Program-made: the position numbers and the translations under genes
Notes under the pieces: model-generated
What the model saw: only the letters and a program-made list of their open reading frames with translations
Database searches by the model: none
Told to the model about the DNA's origin: nothing
Assembly: GCF_001425825.1 (NCBI RefSeq)
Contig: NZ_LMDM01000009.1
Span: 83,339 to 147,338, forward strand
Reading direction: 5' to 3'
Origin: Rhizobacter sp. Root1238
Lineage (GTDB): Bacteria > Pseudomonadota > Gammaproteobacteria > Burkholderiales > Burkholderiaceae_C
DNA: 64,000 bases
In this document: in pieces, positions 11,273-19,831 of the stretch
Layout of the letters: each line of letters begins with the position of its first letter
How positions within the stretch are numbered: the first letter of the stretch is position 1

Positions 11273-11698
11273 ATGCCGGCCGACAACCCGATCCACCAGT
11301 TCCTCGCCGCCTACCAGGCCACCGTCCTCGCGCGGGACGTCGACGCCTTCGTCGCGCTGTATGCCGACGACCTCCAGGTCTTCGACCTGTGGGGCCGCTG
11401 GTGCCATGACGGCCTCGCGGCCTGGCGTGCGATGGCCGAGGGCTGGTTCGGCTCGCACCCGGGCGATCGCTTCGTCGTCGAGTTCAGCGGGGTGCACGAC
11501 ACCGTCGGTGCCGACCTGGCCACCGTCCATGCGTTCGCCCGGTTCAAGGGGGTCGGGCCCGACGGCACGGTGCTGCGTTCGCTCGAGAACCGGTTCAGCG
11601 CGACGCTGCGGCGGCACGGCAGCGCGTGGAAGGTGTTTCACCAGCACACCTCGGTGCCGGTGGCGATGGAGACCGGCCAGCCGATGTTCCAGCGCTGA
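11273..11698 (+). CDS. SnoaL/NTF2-like protein
   Basis: Protein of 141 residues with the cone-shaped NTF2-like pattern: an N-terminal helix (FLAAYQATVLARDVDAFVALYADDL), a Trp-rich strand (FDLWGRW), and a C-terminal WKVFHQHTSVP, typical of the DUF4440/SnoaL group. An AGGAG site lies 8 bases before the ATG. These proteins are small enzymes or ligand binders of varied role, so no reaction is assigned. It is divergent from zwf with a 130-bp gap. Confidence 0.85.
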   Translation: MPADNPIHQFLAAYQATVLARDVDAFVALYADDLQVFDLWGRWCHDGLAAWRAMAEGWFGSHPGDRFVVEFSGVHDTVGADLATVHAFARFKGVGPDGTVLRSLENRFSATLRRHGSAWKVFHQHTSVPVAMETGQPMFQR

Positions 11699-11753
11699 GG
11701 TCCGATGTCGGGCGGCCGGGCATACTCCGCCGGTCGCCACCACCGGACAGCCG

Positions 11754-12521
11754 ATGCAACGCATCAAGTGGGCCCTGCTGGGCGGACTGAGTTTCCTGCT
11801 GGTCGCCTGGCTCGGCTACCGCCAGGGCCTGCACACCTGCCCGGCGTGCGCCGAGATCGACCGCACGCAGGTGCTGTCGGAGCTGATCGTGCCGGCGCAG
11901 AAGCTGGTGCTGGTGGAAGCCAGCAGCCAGCAGCGCGTCGCGTGGACGCTGAAGACCGGTTGGCCGCGCATGGCCGAGCTGCTGCACTTCCTCAGCTTCA
12001 ACAACATCAACAAGGACTCGACCGGCACGCTCAGCTACGAGGCCCGCTACGCCTACGGCTACGACCTGGCGAAGCGCGGCAGCTGGTCGCTCGCGAAAAC
12101 GGCGCAGGGCGGGCTGCTGTTCAAGGCGCCGCCGGTGCAGCTGGTCGGTTGCCCGTCGGTGCAGACGCAGAGCTTTCGCTTCGAGACTGTCGAGAAGGGC
12201 ATCTTCATCGACGAGTACGCGCGGCAGAACGAGGTGCTGGTGTATGCCACCGCGCTCGCGCTGGCGCAGGCGCACGAGCGGCTGCGCACGCCGGCCACGC
12301 TGGCCCCGATGAAGCAGGCCGCCGACAAGGAGCTGAAATCGCTGCTGATCTCGCTGGCGCAGCCGCTCGGGCTGGCGCTCACGCCCGAGCAGATCGCGAT
12401 CGAGCCGATGGATGCGCAGCAGCCGTCGGCGCCGCCCGCGTGGGGCCCGCGCATCGATGCGGCCGGCGTGCCGGATGCGGCGACGTCGAAGATGCTGAAG
12501 GACGCGGGCTGCGCGTCGTAG
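11754..12521 (+). CDS. membrane-anchored protein of unknown function (possibly DUF4230-like)
   Basis: Protein of 255 residues. Residues 5-22 (KWALLGGLSFLLVAWLGY) form one N-terminal membrane anchor. The rest appears soluble and is probably periplasmic. A CPAC pair follows the anchor near residues 29-32 and a further cysteine lies near the C-terminus (GCAS). The overall layout, anchor then a beta-rich region then a helical ALAQAHERLRTP segment, recalls DUF4230 proteins, but I cannot confirm it. The ATG lies 55 bp after the upstream gene. Confidence 0.75.
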   Translation: MQRIKWALLGGLSFLLVAWLGYRQGLHTCPACAEIDRTQVLSELIVPAQKLVLVEASSQQRVAWTLKTGWPRMAELLHFLSFNNINKDSTGTLSYEARYAYGYDLAKRGSWSLAKTAQGGLLFKAPPVQLVGCPSVQTQSFRFETVEKGIFIDEYARQNEVLVYATALALAQAHERLRTPATLAPMKQAADKELKSLLISLAQPLGLALTPEQIAIEPMDAQQPSAPPAWGPRIDAAGVPDAATSKMLKDAGCAS

Positions 12522-12554
12522 GTCGGAACAAGCGTCACGAAAAGAGGGGATCCG

Positions 12555-13931
12555 ATGAAACGTTGGCTGGGAGCCGCGCTGGACTACCTGCCGCGCTGGC
12601 TGGAACACCAGATGCGCGTCAGCGAGCAGCCGGGCTGCGCGATCGCGGTCGCGCTCGACGGCAAGCTGGTGTTCGAGCACGCCTTCGGGCATGCGAACCT
12701 GGCGCAGCGCACGGTGCTGACACCGCAGCACCGCTTCCGGGTGGCCTCGCATTCGAAGACCTTCACCACCGTCGCGATCATGAAGCTGCGCGAGGCCGGC
12801 CGGCTGCAGCTCGACGACCGCATCGGCCGCTTCGTCGGCGGCCTGCACCGCGACGTGGCGGCGAGCACGCTGGCCCAGCTGCTGTCGCACACCGCGGGGC
12901 TGGTGCGCGACGGCACCGATGCCGGCCAGTGGCACGACCGGCGGCCGTTCCTCGATGAAGCCGAATTGCGCGCCGACCTGGCCGACGGGCCGGTGATCGA
13001 TGCCCATGTGCGGCTGAAGTATTCGAACCACGGCTACGGGCTACTGGGCCTCGCGATCGAGGCGATCACCGGCGAGCGGTACGGCGACTGGATGCGGCGC
13101 GAGGTCATCGCGCCGGCCGGCCTGGACGCGACCTCGCCCGATGCGCCGATCGACGCCGCCCTGCCCTTCGCCAACGGCCACAGTGCCAAGTGGCCGCTGG
13201 GGCGGCGCGTCGTGATCGCCGGCGACAACCCGACGAATGCGCTGGCCTCGGCCACCGGCTTCGTCAGCACTGCGGGCGACCTGGCGCGCTTCTTCGGCCG
13301 CCTGTCGCCGGCTGCAGCCGGGCGCGGTGTGATCGGCAAGGCGAGCCGCCGGATGATGTGGCACCGGCAATGGCCGGATCCGTACTCCAGCCTGAACCGC
13401 TGGTACGGGCTGGGCACCATGTGCGGTTCGGTGGCCGACTGGGAATGGTTCGGCCACACCGGCGGCTTCCAGGGCACGTTGACGCGCACCGCCTGCGTGC
13501 CGGCGCAGGGCCTGACGGTGACGGTGCTGACCAACGCGGCCGACGGAATGTCGAACGTGTGGGTCGACGGCGCATTGCAGGTGTTGCGGGCGCATGCGGT
13601 GCACGGTGCGCCGTCGAAGCGCGCGGCCGCGTGGTCGGGCCGCTGGTGGACGCTGTGGGGCGCGAGCGACCTGCTGCCGATGGACGGCAAGGTGCTGGTC
13701 GCCAACCCCGCGCTGGCGAACCCGGTGCTCGACGCCACCGAATTCACGCCCGACAGCCGCGAGCGCGGCCGCATCACGCTGGCCGGCGCATTCGGCAATC
13801 ACGGCGAGACGGTGCGGCTGCGGCACGACGCACGCGGCACGGCCAGCGAGTTCTGGCTGGGCGGCACGAAGATGCTGCCGGAGCGGCGGGTCGTGAAGGA
13901 GCTGGCGGGGCGGGAAGACGCGTCGTCCTGA
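12555..13931 (+). CDS. serine hydrolase, class C beta-lactamase/DD-peptidase fold
   Basis: Protein of 458 residues. It has the three motifs of penicillin-recognising enzymes: the nucleophile Ser65-x-x-Lys68 (SHSK), the Tyr156-Ser-Asn158 triplet, and His301-Thr-Gly-Gly in place of KTG. No signal peptide is evident, which suggests a cytoplasmic esterase or peptidase of the EstB/LACTB type rather than a secreted beta-lactamase. An additional C-terminal domain of about 120 residues (around SGRWWTLWGASDLL) is common in this group. An AGAGGGGAT ribosome site precedes the ATG. Confidence 0.9.
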   Translation: MKRWLGAALDYLPRWLEHQMRVSEQPGCAIAVALDGKLVFEHAFGHANLAQRTVLTPQHRFRVASHSKTFTTVAIMKLREAGRLQLDDRIGRFVGGLHRDVAASTLAQLLSHTAGLVRDGTDAGQWHDRRPFLDEAELRADLADGPVIDAHVRLKYSNHGYGLLGLAIEAITGERYGDWMRREVIAPAGLDATSPDAPIDAALPFANGHSAKWPLGRRVVIAGDNPTNALASATGFVSTAGDLARFFGRLSPAAAGRGVIGKASRRMMWHRQWPDPYSSLNRWYGLGTMCGSVADWEWFGHTGGFQGTLTRTACVPAQGLTVTVLTNAADGMSNVWVDGALQVLRAHAVHGAPSKRAAAWSGRWWTLWGASDLLPMDGKVLVANPALANPVLDATEFTPDSRERGRITLAGAFGNHGETVRLRHDARGTASEFWLGGTKMLPERRVVKELAGREDASS

Positions 13932-13953
13932 ACCCGAACGGGCTGTATTCCGC

Positions 13954-14040
13954 TCGTCCTGAGCTTGTCGAAGGATCGCCCTGAGCCTGTCGAAGGGCTG
14001 ATCGCATCGAGCCGGGGCTTCGACAAGCTCAGCCTGAACG
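13954..14040. repeat. cluster of TTCGACAAGCTCAG-type palindromic repeats
   Basis: The gap between two convergent genes holds three copies of one short repeat. Two are direct (CCTGAGCTTGTCGAAGG at about 13957-13974, and a variant at 13980-13998) and one is inverted (CTTCGACAAGCTCAG at 14018-14032). The inverted copy can pair with either direct copy to form a hairpin. Repeats of this kind are widespread between genes in many proteobacteria. Here they may act as a bidirectional terminator or transcript stabiliser. Confidence 0.8.
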
Positions 14041-14056
14041 GCGTGCAGGCGTCACC

Positions 14057-14509
14057 TCACGCCGGAGGCCGCACCGCCTGCCGCGCCACCAGCTTCCACG
14101 CCCCGCCCTGGCGCTGCCACACCTGCAGCACGTGCAGCTTGACGTTGCCGGCGGCGCCGCGGTCGTTGGTCTTCGCGACCAGCGTGTGGCGGATCAGCGT
14201 GATGTCCTGCACCACCTTCACCGTCTGGTCGCTGATGTCGATGCTGACGAAGTCGGAATTGCCGGCCATCAGGTCGCCGATGAAGCTGGTCTTCGTGTCG
14301 ATCCGGCCGCTCGAGTGGCCGTAGCTCAGGTCGTCGGCCACCAGCGAGGTCAGCACCGCCTGGTCGGGATCGACCATCGCGACGCGCAGCTTCTCGGCCG
14401 CAGCCACCGCCGATTCGCCGCCGCTGGCGTTGCCGCCACTGGCCGGCATCACCGAACAGGCGCACAGCGCCAGGCTGGCCATCAGGCCCAGGATCGTCTT
14501 CATCGTCAT
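14057..14509 (-). CDS. NTF2-like lipoprotein/secreted protein
   Basis: Protein of 150 residues. A signal sequence (MTMKTILGLMASLALCACSV) carries a lipobox-like LCAC, so it is probably a lipoprotein. The mature part is an NTF2/DUF4440-like domain (AEKLRVAMVDPDQAVLTSLVADDLSYGHSSG), with a C-terminal VWQRQGGAWKLVARQAV. ATG 14509 is preferred over ATG 14503 because AAGGAG stands 6 bases before it. It converges with the serine hydrolase across the repeat cluster. Function is unknown. Confidence 0.82.
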   Translation of the reverse strand: MTMKTILGLMASLALCACSVMPASGGNASGGESAVAAAEKLRVAMVDPDQAVLTSLVADDLSYGHSSGRIDTKTSFIGDLMAGNSDFVSIDISDQTVKVVQDITLIRHTLVAKTNDRGAAGNVKLHVLQVWQRQGGAWKLVARQAVRPPA

Positions 14510-14737
14510 CGTCTTCTCCTTCGGGGGTGGACCGTGAACGCGGGTCCTTGTCGGGCTGGGGAGCAGATGTCGTACGTCGTCGTACAACTTCCCAGCGGGT
14601 CGCATTATGAGAAGGGTCGGGCGCGCGCATCCATGCGGGTAAGCCCGGGTGCAATCGGCATCGCGATCGTCGATGCGACCATTTCGACCAGCGACTTGTA
14701 TGACAAGTGGCGACTTCCCAGCCGCCACGGTCGCGCG

Positions 14738-15646
14738 CTACACCGCGCGCAGCGCGGCCTTCAGTTCCTCGCCGAGTTCGGGCTTCTGCGCGAACGGATC
14801 GGTCGGGTTGCGCGGCATCATGATGTCTTCGAGCCGCGTCTGCACGCTGGCCAGGCTCTTCGGGTGGCTGAAGATGTAGAAGCGGTCATCGGCGATCGCA
14901 TCGAACACCATCTGCGCAACCTCGGCGGCGGTCACCTTGCCGCTGGTGACCGCCTTGTTGCTCATCGCCTGCGCGATCAGCTGGCTCTTCGTCGGCTTCG
15001 CGCCGCCGTCGCGCAGGTCGGCCGGCCGGTTGCGGTGGCTCTGGTGGATGCCGGTGGGCACGAAGAACGGGCACAGCACCGACGCGCCGACCTGGTCGGT
15101 GACGAGGCGCAGGTCCTGGTACAGCGTCTCGCTCAGCGCGACGACCGCATGCTTGGTGACGTTGTAGACGCCCATGTTGGGCGCGCACACCATGCCGGCC
15201 ATCGACGCGGTGTTGACGATGTGGCCGCGCCAGGCCGGGTCCCGCTTCGCGGCGTCGAGCATCATCGGCGTGAAGACCCGCACGCCATGCGCGACGCCCA
15301 TCAGGTTGACGCCGACGACCCACTCCCAGTCCTTCAGCGTGTGTTCCCAGATCAGGCCGCCGGCGCCGACACCGGCGTTGTTGAACACGACGTTCGGCGC
15401 GCCGAAGCGCTCGAACGCCGCGGCACCGAGCGCCTCGACCTCGGCCGCCTTCGCGACATCGAGCCGCTGCGCCAGCACCGGCACGCCGAGCGCGCGGATC
15501 TCGGCCGCGGCGGTGTCCAGCGCATCCTGCTGCACGTCGGCCATCACGACGTTCATGCCCAGCCGCGCGGCGATGCGCGACGCTTCGAGCCCGAAACCCG
15601 AACCCGCGCCGGTGATGACGGCGGTGCCACCCTTGAAGTTCTTCAT
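14738..15646 (-). CDS. SDR-family oxidoreductase
   Basis: Short-chain dehydrogenase of 302 residues, about 50 longer than a minimal SDR because of a C-terminal extension. The TGAGSGFG cofactor loop is at residues 12-19, NNAG near 90, and the active site reads as Ser (NTASMAG), Tyr and Lys (YNVTK). The C-terminal part (FYIFSHPKSLASVQTRLEDIM) is typical of a subgroup linked to fatty-acyl or steroid-like substrates. Its stop codon overlaps the start of nothing, but its own ATG overlaps the GST stop by four bases, so the two are co-translated. Confidence 0.9.
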   Translation of the reverse strand: MKNFKGGTAVITGAGSGFGLEASRIAARLGMNVVMADVQQDALDTAAAEIRALGVPVLAQRLDVAKAAEVEALGAAAFERFGAPNVVFNNAGVGAGGLIWEHTLKDWEWVVGVNLMGVAHGVRVFTPMMLDAAKRDPAWRGHIVNTASMAGMVCAPNMGVYNVTKHAVVALSETLYQDLRLVTDQVGASVLCPFFVPTGIHQSHRNRPADLRDGGAKPTKSQLIAQAMSNKAVTSGKVTAAEVAQMVFDAIADDRFYIFSHPKSLASVQTRLEDIMMPRNPTDPFAQKPELGEELKAALRAV

Positions 15647-16581
15647 GCTGTCTCCGTTGAAACCTTCTTGACCTGGTAGCCGATGCGCGGAAAGTGCACA
15701 TGCAGCAGGCCGCCGCGCTCGTCGACCCGCTCGATGACCACCTCGTGCGCGGTCAGGCCGACCAGCGTGCCGGCCACCGGGTCGGGCGCATAGTCGGTGG
15801 GCATCACGGTGACGGGTGCGCCCGCGTCGAAGCCGAGCCCTGCCTCCACCTTCACCGGCACGTGGGTCGCAGCGCTCGCAGCGATGTCGAGCGCTTCGGC
15901 GCTGGTCATCTTCTCGACGCTGCCGTGCCCGAAGGCCGCGACGCGCTCATACCAGCCGATCAGCTTCTGGAACGGCGCGAGGATCGTGGCCACCGGCGGT
16001 GCGCGGCGGATGTACCACAGCGACTGCGCGACCGAAAAATCCGCGATGCACGGCTGCGCGGCCATCAGGAACGGCCGGCCGTCGGCCAGCTGCGATTCGA
16101 GCCAGCCGCAGTAGCCCTGCAGCTGCACCGCGGCGTCAGCGGTGGTCAGGCGGCGCATGCCGGCGGTCATCGCGGCGCGGTCGGCGCCGAAGGCTTTCAG
16201 GAATTCGGGCGGCGCGCCTTCGAAGAGGTGGGCCACGCCGGCCGGCTGCATCGTGTACGGAATCGCGGTCCAGAACAGCGTCGAATCGGCCCATTGCGCG
16301 ACGAGGTGCTGCAGATCGCCGGCCGCATGCGGGTACAGCGGCGGCTTCGGCGCCAGCGTGTCGATCACACGGGCCATCAATGCGGTGTCGCACCAGATAT
16401 CGGAACCGATCTGCAGGAACGGCGTGCGGCGGTAGCCACCGGTCAGCGCGACGACGTCGGGCTTGGGCAGCATCACCGGCACCTTCACCGACTTCCAGGC
16501 CAGGCCCTTGAAGCCCAGGATCAATCGCACCTTCTCGGAGAACGGCGAGCCGTCGTAGTGATGCAGGATCAGGTCAGTCAT
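15643..16581 (-). CDS. glutathione S-transferase family protein
   Basis: Protein of 312 residues, longer than a standard 200-220 residue GST. The N-terminal thioredoxin-like domain starts LILHHYDGSPFSEKVRLILGFKG, in which a serine sits where GSTs often carry the catalytic Ser or Cys. An all-helical domain follows (WADSTLFWTAIP onward). An extra C-terminal segment of about 80 residues (VTVMPTDYAPDPVAGTLVGL) is not part of the GST fold. It precedes and overlaps an SDR, which suggests a joint detoxification or lipid role. Upstream of its start lies the first nested-hairpin element. Confidence 0.87.
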   Translation of the reverse strand: MTDLILHHYDGSPFSEKVRLILGFKGLAWKSVKVPVMLPKPDVVALTGGYRRTPFLQIGSDIWCDTALMARVIDTLAPKPPLYPHAAGDLQHLVAQWADSTLFWTAIPYTMQPAGVAHLFEGAPPEFLKAFGADRAAMTAGMRRLTTADAAVQLQGYCGWLESQLADGRPFLMAAQPCIADFSVAQSLWYIRRAPPVATILAPFQKLIGWYERVAAFGHGSVEKMTSAEALDIAASAATHVPVKVEAGLGFDAGAPVTVMPTDYAPDPVAGTLVGLTAHEVVIERVDERGGLLHVHFPRIGYQVKKVSTETA

Positions 16582-16611
16582 CTCGTGTCTCCGATGGAGT
16601 CTTGGTATGCG

Positions 16612-16859
16612 CGACGGCTGCGGCTGGGGGTGTGGCCTGGTGGCTCATGCCGGGGCGGTCGGCCCTGGCGGGCCGACTGCACGAAGAAGCTCGGCTTCGG
16701 GAGTGCGTCGGCAAACTCCCTCCGCTCACTTCGTTCGCTGTGGTCAAACAGTGCCGACGAGTCAGTCCACGAAGCGTGCTGCGCACGCCACTCCCGAAGC
16801 CGAGCTTCTTCGTCGCCCCAGAAATCGCCACCAGGCCACACCCCCAGCCGCACCCGTCG
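16612..16859 (+). repeat. nested covarying hairpin element, type I, copy 1
   Basis: Non-coding element in the 596-bp gap between the GST and desaturase genes. Outer stem A is 16619-16644 with 16827-16852 (26 bp perfect, extending to about 32 bp with one C-C mismatch). Stem B is 16681-16705 with 16789-16813 (25 bp perfect). Stem C is 16706-16712 with 16753-16759 (7 bp), closing a 40-nt loop at 16713-16752. Small hairpins sit in the 36-nt A-B spacer (16658-16665 with 16670-16677) and in the 29-nt segment after C (CGTGC-TGC-GCACG). The unpaired parts match the copy at 24724 almost exactly; the arms do not. Confidence 0.85.
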
Positions 16860-16898
16860 ATCGGAGCGTATTCGACGAAGTCCACTGCCGTCTCCGCG

Positions 16899-17145
16899 AA
16901 GGCGCGGGCGGGGAGTCCGTGGAGCGCCAATAGGGACGGGGCGCCGGAGCTGGCTGGTTTCATGGCCCGCGTGCGCCAGCACGCTTCGTGAACTGACTGT
17001 CGTCGACTGTTTGACCACAGCGAACGAAGTGAGCGGAGGGAGTTTCGACGACGGGCCATGAAACCAGTCGGCGGAGGGAAGTCATCGCCCCCCGGGGGCG
17101 ATGACCGCACCGGCCGGCGCGCCACGGACTCCCCGCCCGCGCCTT
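16899..17145 (-). repeat. nested covarying hairpin element, type II, copy 1
   Basis: Second element of the same gap, inverted relative to the first. Outer stem is 16899-16928 with 17116-17145 (30 bp, one mismatch). Stem B is about 16949-16968 with 17053-17072, including two G-T pairs. Stem C is 16999-17005 with 17046-17052. The 40-nt loop at 17006-17045 is the exact reverse complement of the type I loop. A 12-bp hairpin built on GTCATCGCCCC occupies the outer spacer (17081-17105). The rest of the gap (16582-16611, 16860-16898, 17146-17177) shows nothing recognisable. Confidence 0.83.
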
Positions 17146-17177
17146 TGCCACACCGATGCTCGAATGCGTGCATCAGC

Positions 17178-18278
17178 TCACGCCCTGCGCGCACGCGGCG
17201 CAAAGATGATCCGCCAGGTGCCGTGCAGGTCGCGCACCTCGGCGTTCTGCAACGCGCCCTTCTCCACCAGCAATCGATGCAGGCGCGGCAGGTGGTAGTG
17301 CGGCACGGCGGGGTACAGGTGGTGCTCCAGGTGGTAGTTCACATGGTGCGGGAACAGCAGCGCGCGGCCCATCACATTGGCGACACCGCCGCTCGTGCGG
17401 TTGCTGCGCGCCGCCGTCAGCGGCGACGACAGGTCGGTCACGCCGCCGTGTTCCATGATCGCGCGCAGCCGCAGGATCGGCTGCAGCACCGTCAGCAGCG
17501 GCAGCATCCACAGCACCGCGTACTGCAGCAGGCCGCGGCCGCCGCCGAGCGCCCAGCACAGCAGCGGCGCGGCCACCTGGAACGCCACCACGGCCCAGCG
17601 GTCGCGGCGGGCGCTGGCGCGCAGCTGCGGCGAGGTGTCGTCCAGCGGGCGGGCCGCCTTCTGCGTCACGTCGTTCAAGGCCGGCGCGCCGAAGAAGTAC
17701 GCGAAGGTCTTCCAGGCGTTCCATCCGACGAGGTCCTGGCCCAGCTTCTTCCACAGGTAGCCGACGCCACGCGGGTAACCACCATGGATCGCGGTGTCCG
17801 GATCTTCGGCGGTGTAGAGGTTGTTGTGGTGCAGCCGGTGGATCACGCGGTAGGTGCACATCGAGATGCCGCCGGCCATGCCGATCAGCCGGCCGACCGC
17901 ATCGTTGACACCGCGGTGGCTGAACAGCCGGTAATGCGCCGATTCGTGCGCCAGGATGAACAGGCCGTGCTGGTGCACGCCGATCACCAGCACGGCCAGC
18001 AGCGCAATCGCCCAGCCCCACGGCTCCCCCCAGGTGACCAGCGCCGCGGCGACGGCCAGCCCGATGCTGCCGAAGGTGGTCAGCACCGCGCCGAGCGAGC
18101 GCCAGTCGTTCAGCCGCGTCAGCGACGCGATCTCGTCGGCGTTCAGGATGCGGCGCGCGGCCGCATTGCCCGAGCCTGCCGCGCCGGCGACGCGCGCCAC
18201 CGCGGTGCGAGGCGGCTCGATCGGCCGCAGGTCTTCGCGGAACTCTTCGCCCGCGCCAGGGGTGGATGAGGTCTTCAT
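17178..18278 (-). CDS. membrane fatty acid desaturase
   Basis: Integral membrane desaturase of 366 residues with the three histidine boxes of the di-iron family: HESAH (about residue 108), HRLHH (about 146) and HLEHH (about 314). The hydrophobic stretches between them should bring the boxes together on the cytoplasmic face. Relatives act on fatty acyl chains, carotenoids or sphingoid bases using O2. ATG 18278 is preferred to the in-frame TTG at 18293 because GGAGG lies 8 bases before it. It probably follows the oxidoreductase at 18331 in one transcript. Confidence 0.9.
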   Translation of the reverse strand: MKTSSTPGAGEEFREDLRPIEPPRTAVARVAGAAGSGNAAARRILNADEIASLTRLNDWRSLGAVLTTFGSIGLAVAAALVTWGEPWGWAIALLAVLVIGVHQHGLFILAHESAHYRLFSHRGVNDAVGRLIGMAGGISMCTYRVIHRLHHNNLYTAEDPDTAIHGGYPRGVGYLWKKLGQDLVGWNAWKTFAYFFGAPALNDVTQKAARPLDDTSPQLRASARRDRWAVVAFQVAAPLLCWALGGGRGLLQYAVLWMLPLLTVLQPILRLRAIMEHGGVTDLSSPLTAARSNRTSGGVANVMGRALLFPHHVNYHLEHHLYPAVPHYHLPRLHRLLVEKGALQNAEVRDLHGTWRIIFAPRARRA

Positions 18279-18330
18279 CGCCGGGTCCTCCAATCGCTGT
18301 CGGCGTTCGACCGCCGACAGCGCGTCGGGT

Positions 18331-19350
18331 TCAGACGAGTTTCACCAGCTGCTTGCCGAAGTTGCGGCCCTTCAGCAGCCCCAGGAAGGCCTCGGGCGCC
18401 GACTCGATGCCCTGCGCCACCGTCTCGCGGTACTTCAGCTTGCCGGTGGCCACCAGCGTGCCCAGCTCCTTCAGCGCCTCGGGCCAGACGTCCATGTGCT
18501 CGCTGACGATGAAGCCTTCGAGCTTCAGCCGCGACTGCAGGATCAGCTGCGGGTGCGTCAGTGGGATCGGCTGGCCGTCGTAGCCGGAGATCATGCCGCA
18601 CAGCGCGATGCGGCCGAAGGCGTTCATGCGCGAGAGCACGGTGTCGAGCATCAGCCCGCCGACGTTCTCGAAGTAGCCGTCGACGCCGTCCGGCGTCGCG
18701 TCCTTCAGCGCGGCGTACAAGGCCTTCGGGTCGCGGTGCGCCTTGTAGTCGATGCAGGCGTCGAAGCCGAGTTCATCGACCACGTAGCGGCACTTGTCCG
18801 GACCACCGGCAATGCCGACCGCGCGGCAGCCGCGCACCTTGGCCAACTGCCCCACCGCGCCGCCGACCGCCCCGCTGGCGGCGCTGACGACGACGGTCTC
18901 GCCGGCCTTCGGCATGCAGATCTTCACCAGCCCATACCAGGCGGTGACGCCCGGCATGCCGACCGCACCGAGGTAGGCCGCCAGCGGGATGTGCGCGGTG
19001 TCGACCTTGCGCAGCGTGCCGGGCTGGCTCGCGTCGACCACCGCGTACTGCTGCCAGCCGCCCATGCCGACCACCTTGTCGCCGGCCTTGAAGCCCGGGT
19101 GGCGCGATTCGACCACTTCGCCGGCGGTGCCGCCGATCATCACCTGGTCGATCGGCTGCGGCTGCGCGTAGCTCTTGCCGGCGTTCATGCGGCCGCGCAT
19201 GTAGGGGTCGAGCGACAGGTAGTGGTGGCGCACCAGCACCTGGTTGTCGGACAGCGCCGGCAGCGGTTTCGAATCGAGGCGGAAGTTGGCGGCCGTCGCT
19301 TCGCCTTCGGGGCGCGACGCGAGAACGATCTGCTGGTTGCTGGCGGTCAT
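18331..19350 (-). CDS. NADP-dependent medium-chain reductase (CurA/leukotriene B4 dehydrogenase-like)
   Basis: Zinc-independent medium-chain dehydrogenase/reductase of 339 residues. The N-terminal region LSLDPYMRGRMN is diagnostic of the CurA/YncB and leukotriene B4 12-hydroxydehydrogenase group. The NADP-binding region reads VSAASGAVGGAVGQLAK near residue 155. Relatives reduce the double bond of enones and alkenals. It lies 26 bp from the thioesterase gene and probably shares its transcript with the SDR, thioesterase and desaturase genes. Confidence 0.92.
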   Translation of the reverse strand: MTASNQQIVLASRPEGEATAANFRLDSKPLPALSDNQVLVRHHYLSLDPYMRGRMNAGKSYAQPQPIDQVMIGGTAGEVVESRHPGFKAGDKVVGMGGWQQYAVVDASQPGTLRKVDTAHIPLAAYLGAVGMPGVTAWYGLVKICMPKAGETVVVSAASGAVGGAVGQLAKVRGCRAVGIAGGPDKCRYVVDELGFDACIDYKAHRDPKALYAALKDATPDGVDGYFENVGGLMLDTVLSRMNAFGRIALCGMISGYDGQPIPLTHPQLILQSRLKLEGFIVSEHMDVWPEALKELGTLVATGKLKYRETVAQGIESAPEAFLGLLKGRNFGKQLVKLV

Positions 19351-19375
19351 GCGGGTCTCCTGTTGGTGTGTTGGG

Positions 19376-19831
19376 TCAGTCGGAGGCGTTCGAGCGGAGG
19401 ATCTTGCGTCCCCCTGCCGGAAGCCCTTGCAGGTACTTGAAGGTGCCGCTCGCGCTCGCGAGCAGCTCGCCCTTCTCGTCGACGACCGTGCCTTCGCAGA
19501 AGGCCATCGACGCGGTCGCGTGCAGCAGCCTGCCGCGCGCGACGATGCGGCCCAGGCCGGGCCGCATGAAGCTCGTCTTCATCTCGATCGTCACGACGCC
19601 GGTGCCGCCCGGCTGCCCGCCCGGCTTGATCGAGCTGCTGCGCGCCGCATGCGCCATCGCGACGTCGAGCAGCGTCATCGTGACCCCGCCGTGTGCAACG
19701 CTCCACGAGTTGCACAGCTCGTCGCGCAGCGTCAGGCCGATCTCGGCCTCGCCGTTCTCGAACTTCAGCAGCTCGAAGCCGAGCTGGTCGACGAAGGGGA
19801 TGTGGACCGGAAATTCCATCTCAGTGGCCAT
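19376..19831 (-). CDS. PaaI-family hotdog-fold thioesterase
   Basis: Acyl-CoA thioesterase-like protein of 151 residues. The hotdog motif WSVAHGGVTMTLLDVAMAHAA, near residues 44-64, contains the HGG and downstream acidic residue used for hydrolysis in PaaI-type enzymes. The start at 19831 overlaps the SDR stop by 11 bases. A second ATG at 19819 (MEFPVHIPF) is an equally plausible start. It would release free acids from CoA esters produced by the surrounding acyl-CoA enzymes. Confidence 0.88.
   Translation of the reverse strand: MATEMEFPVHIPFVDQLGFELLKFENGEAEIGLTLRDELCNSWSVAHGGVTMTLLDVAMAHAARSSSIKPGGQPGGTGVVTIEMKTSFMRPGLGRIVARGRLLHATASMAFCEGTVVDEKGELLASASGTFKYLQGLPAGGRKILRSNASD

Noticed and set aside
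16582-17177. Several open frames of 60-210 codons through the first hairpin gap, such as peptides with LRSLRSLWSN
   Set aside because: They are translations of the structured repeat in several frames and on both strands, have no ribosome site or family resemblance, and recur in the second gap for the same reason.
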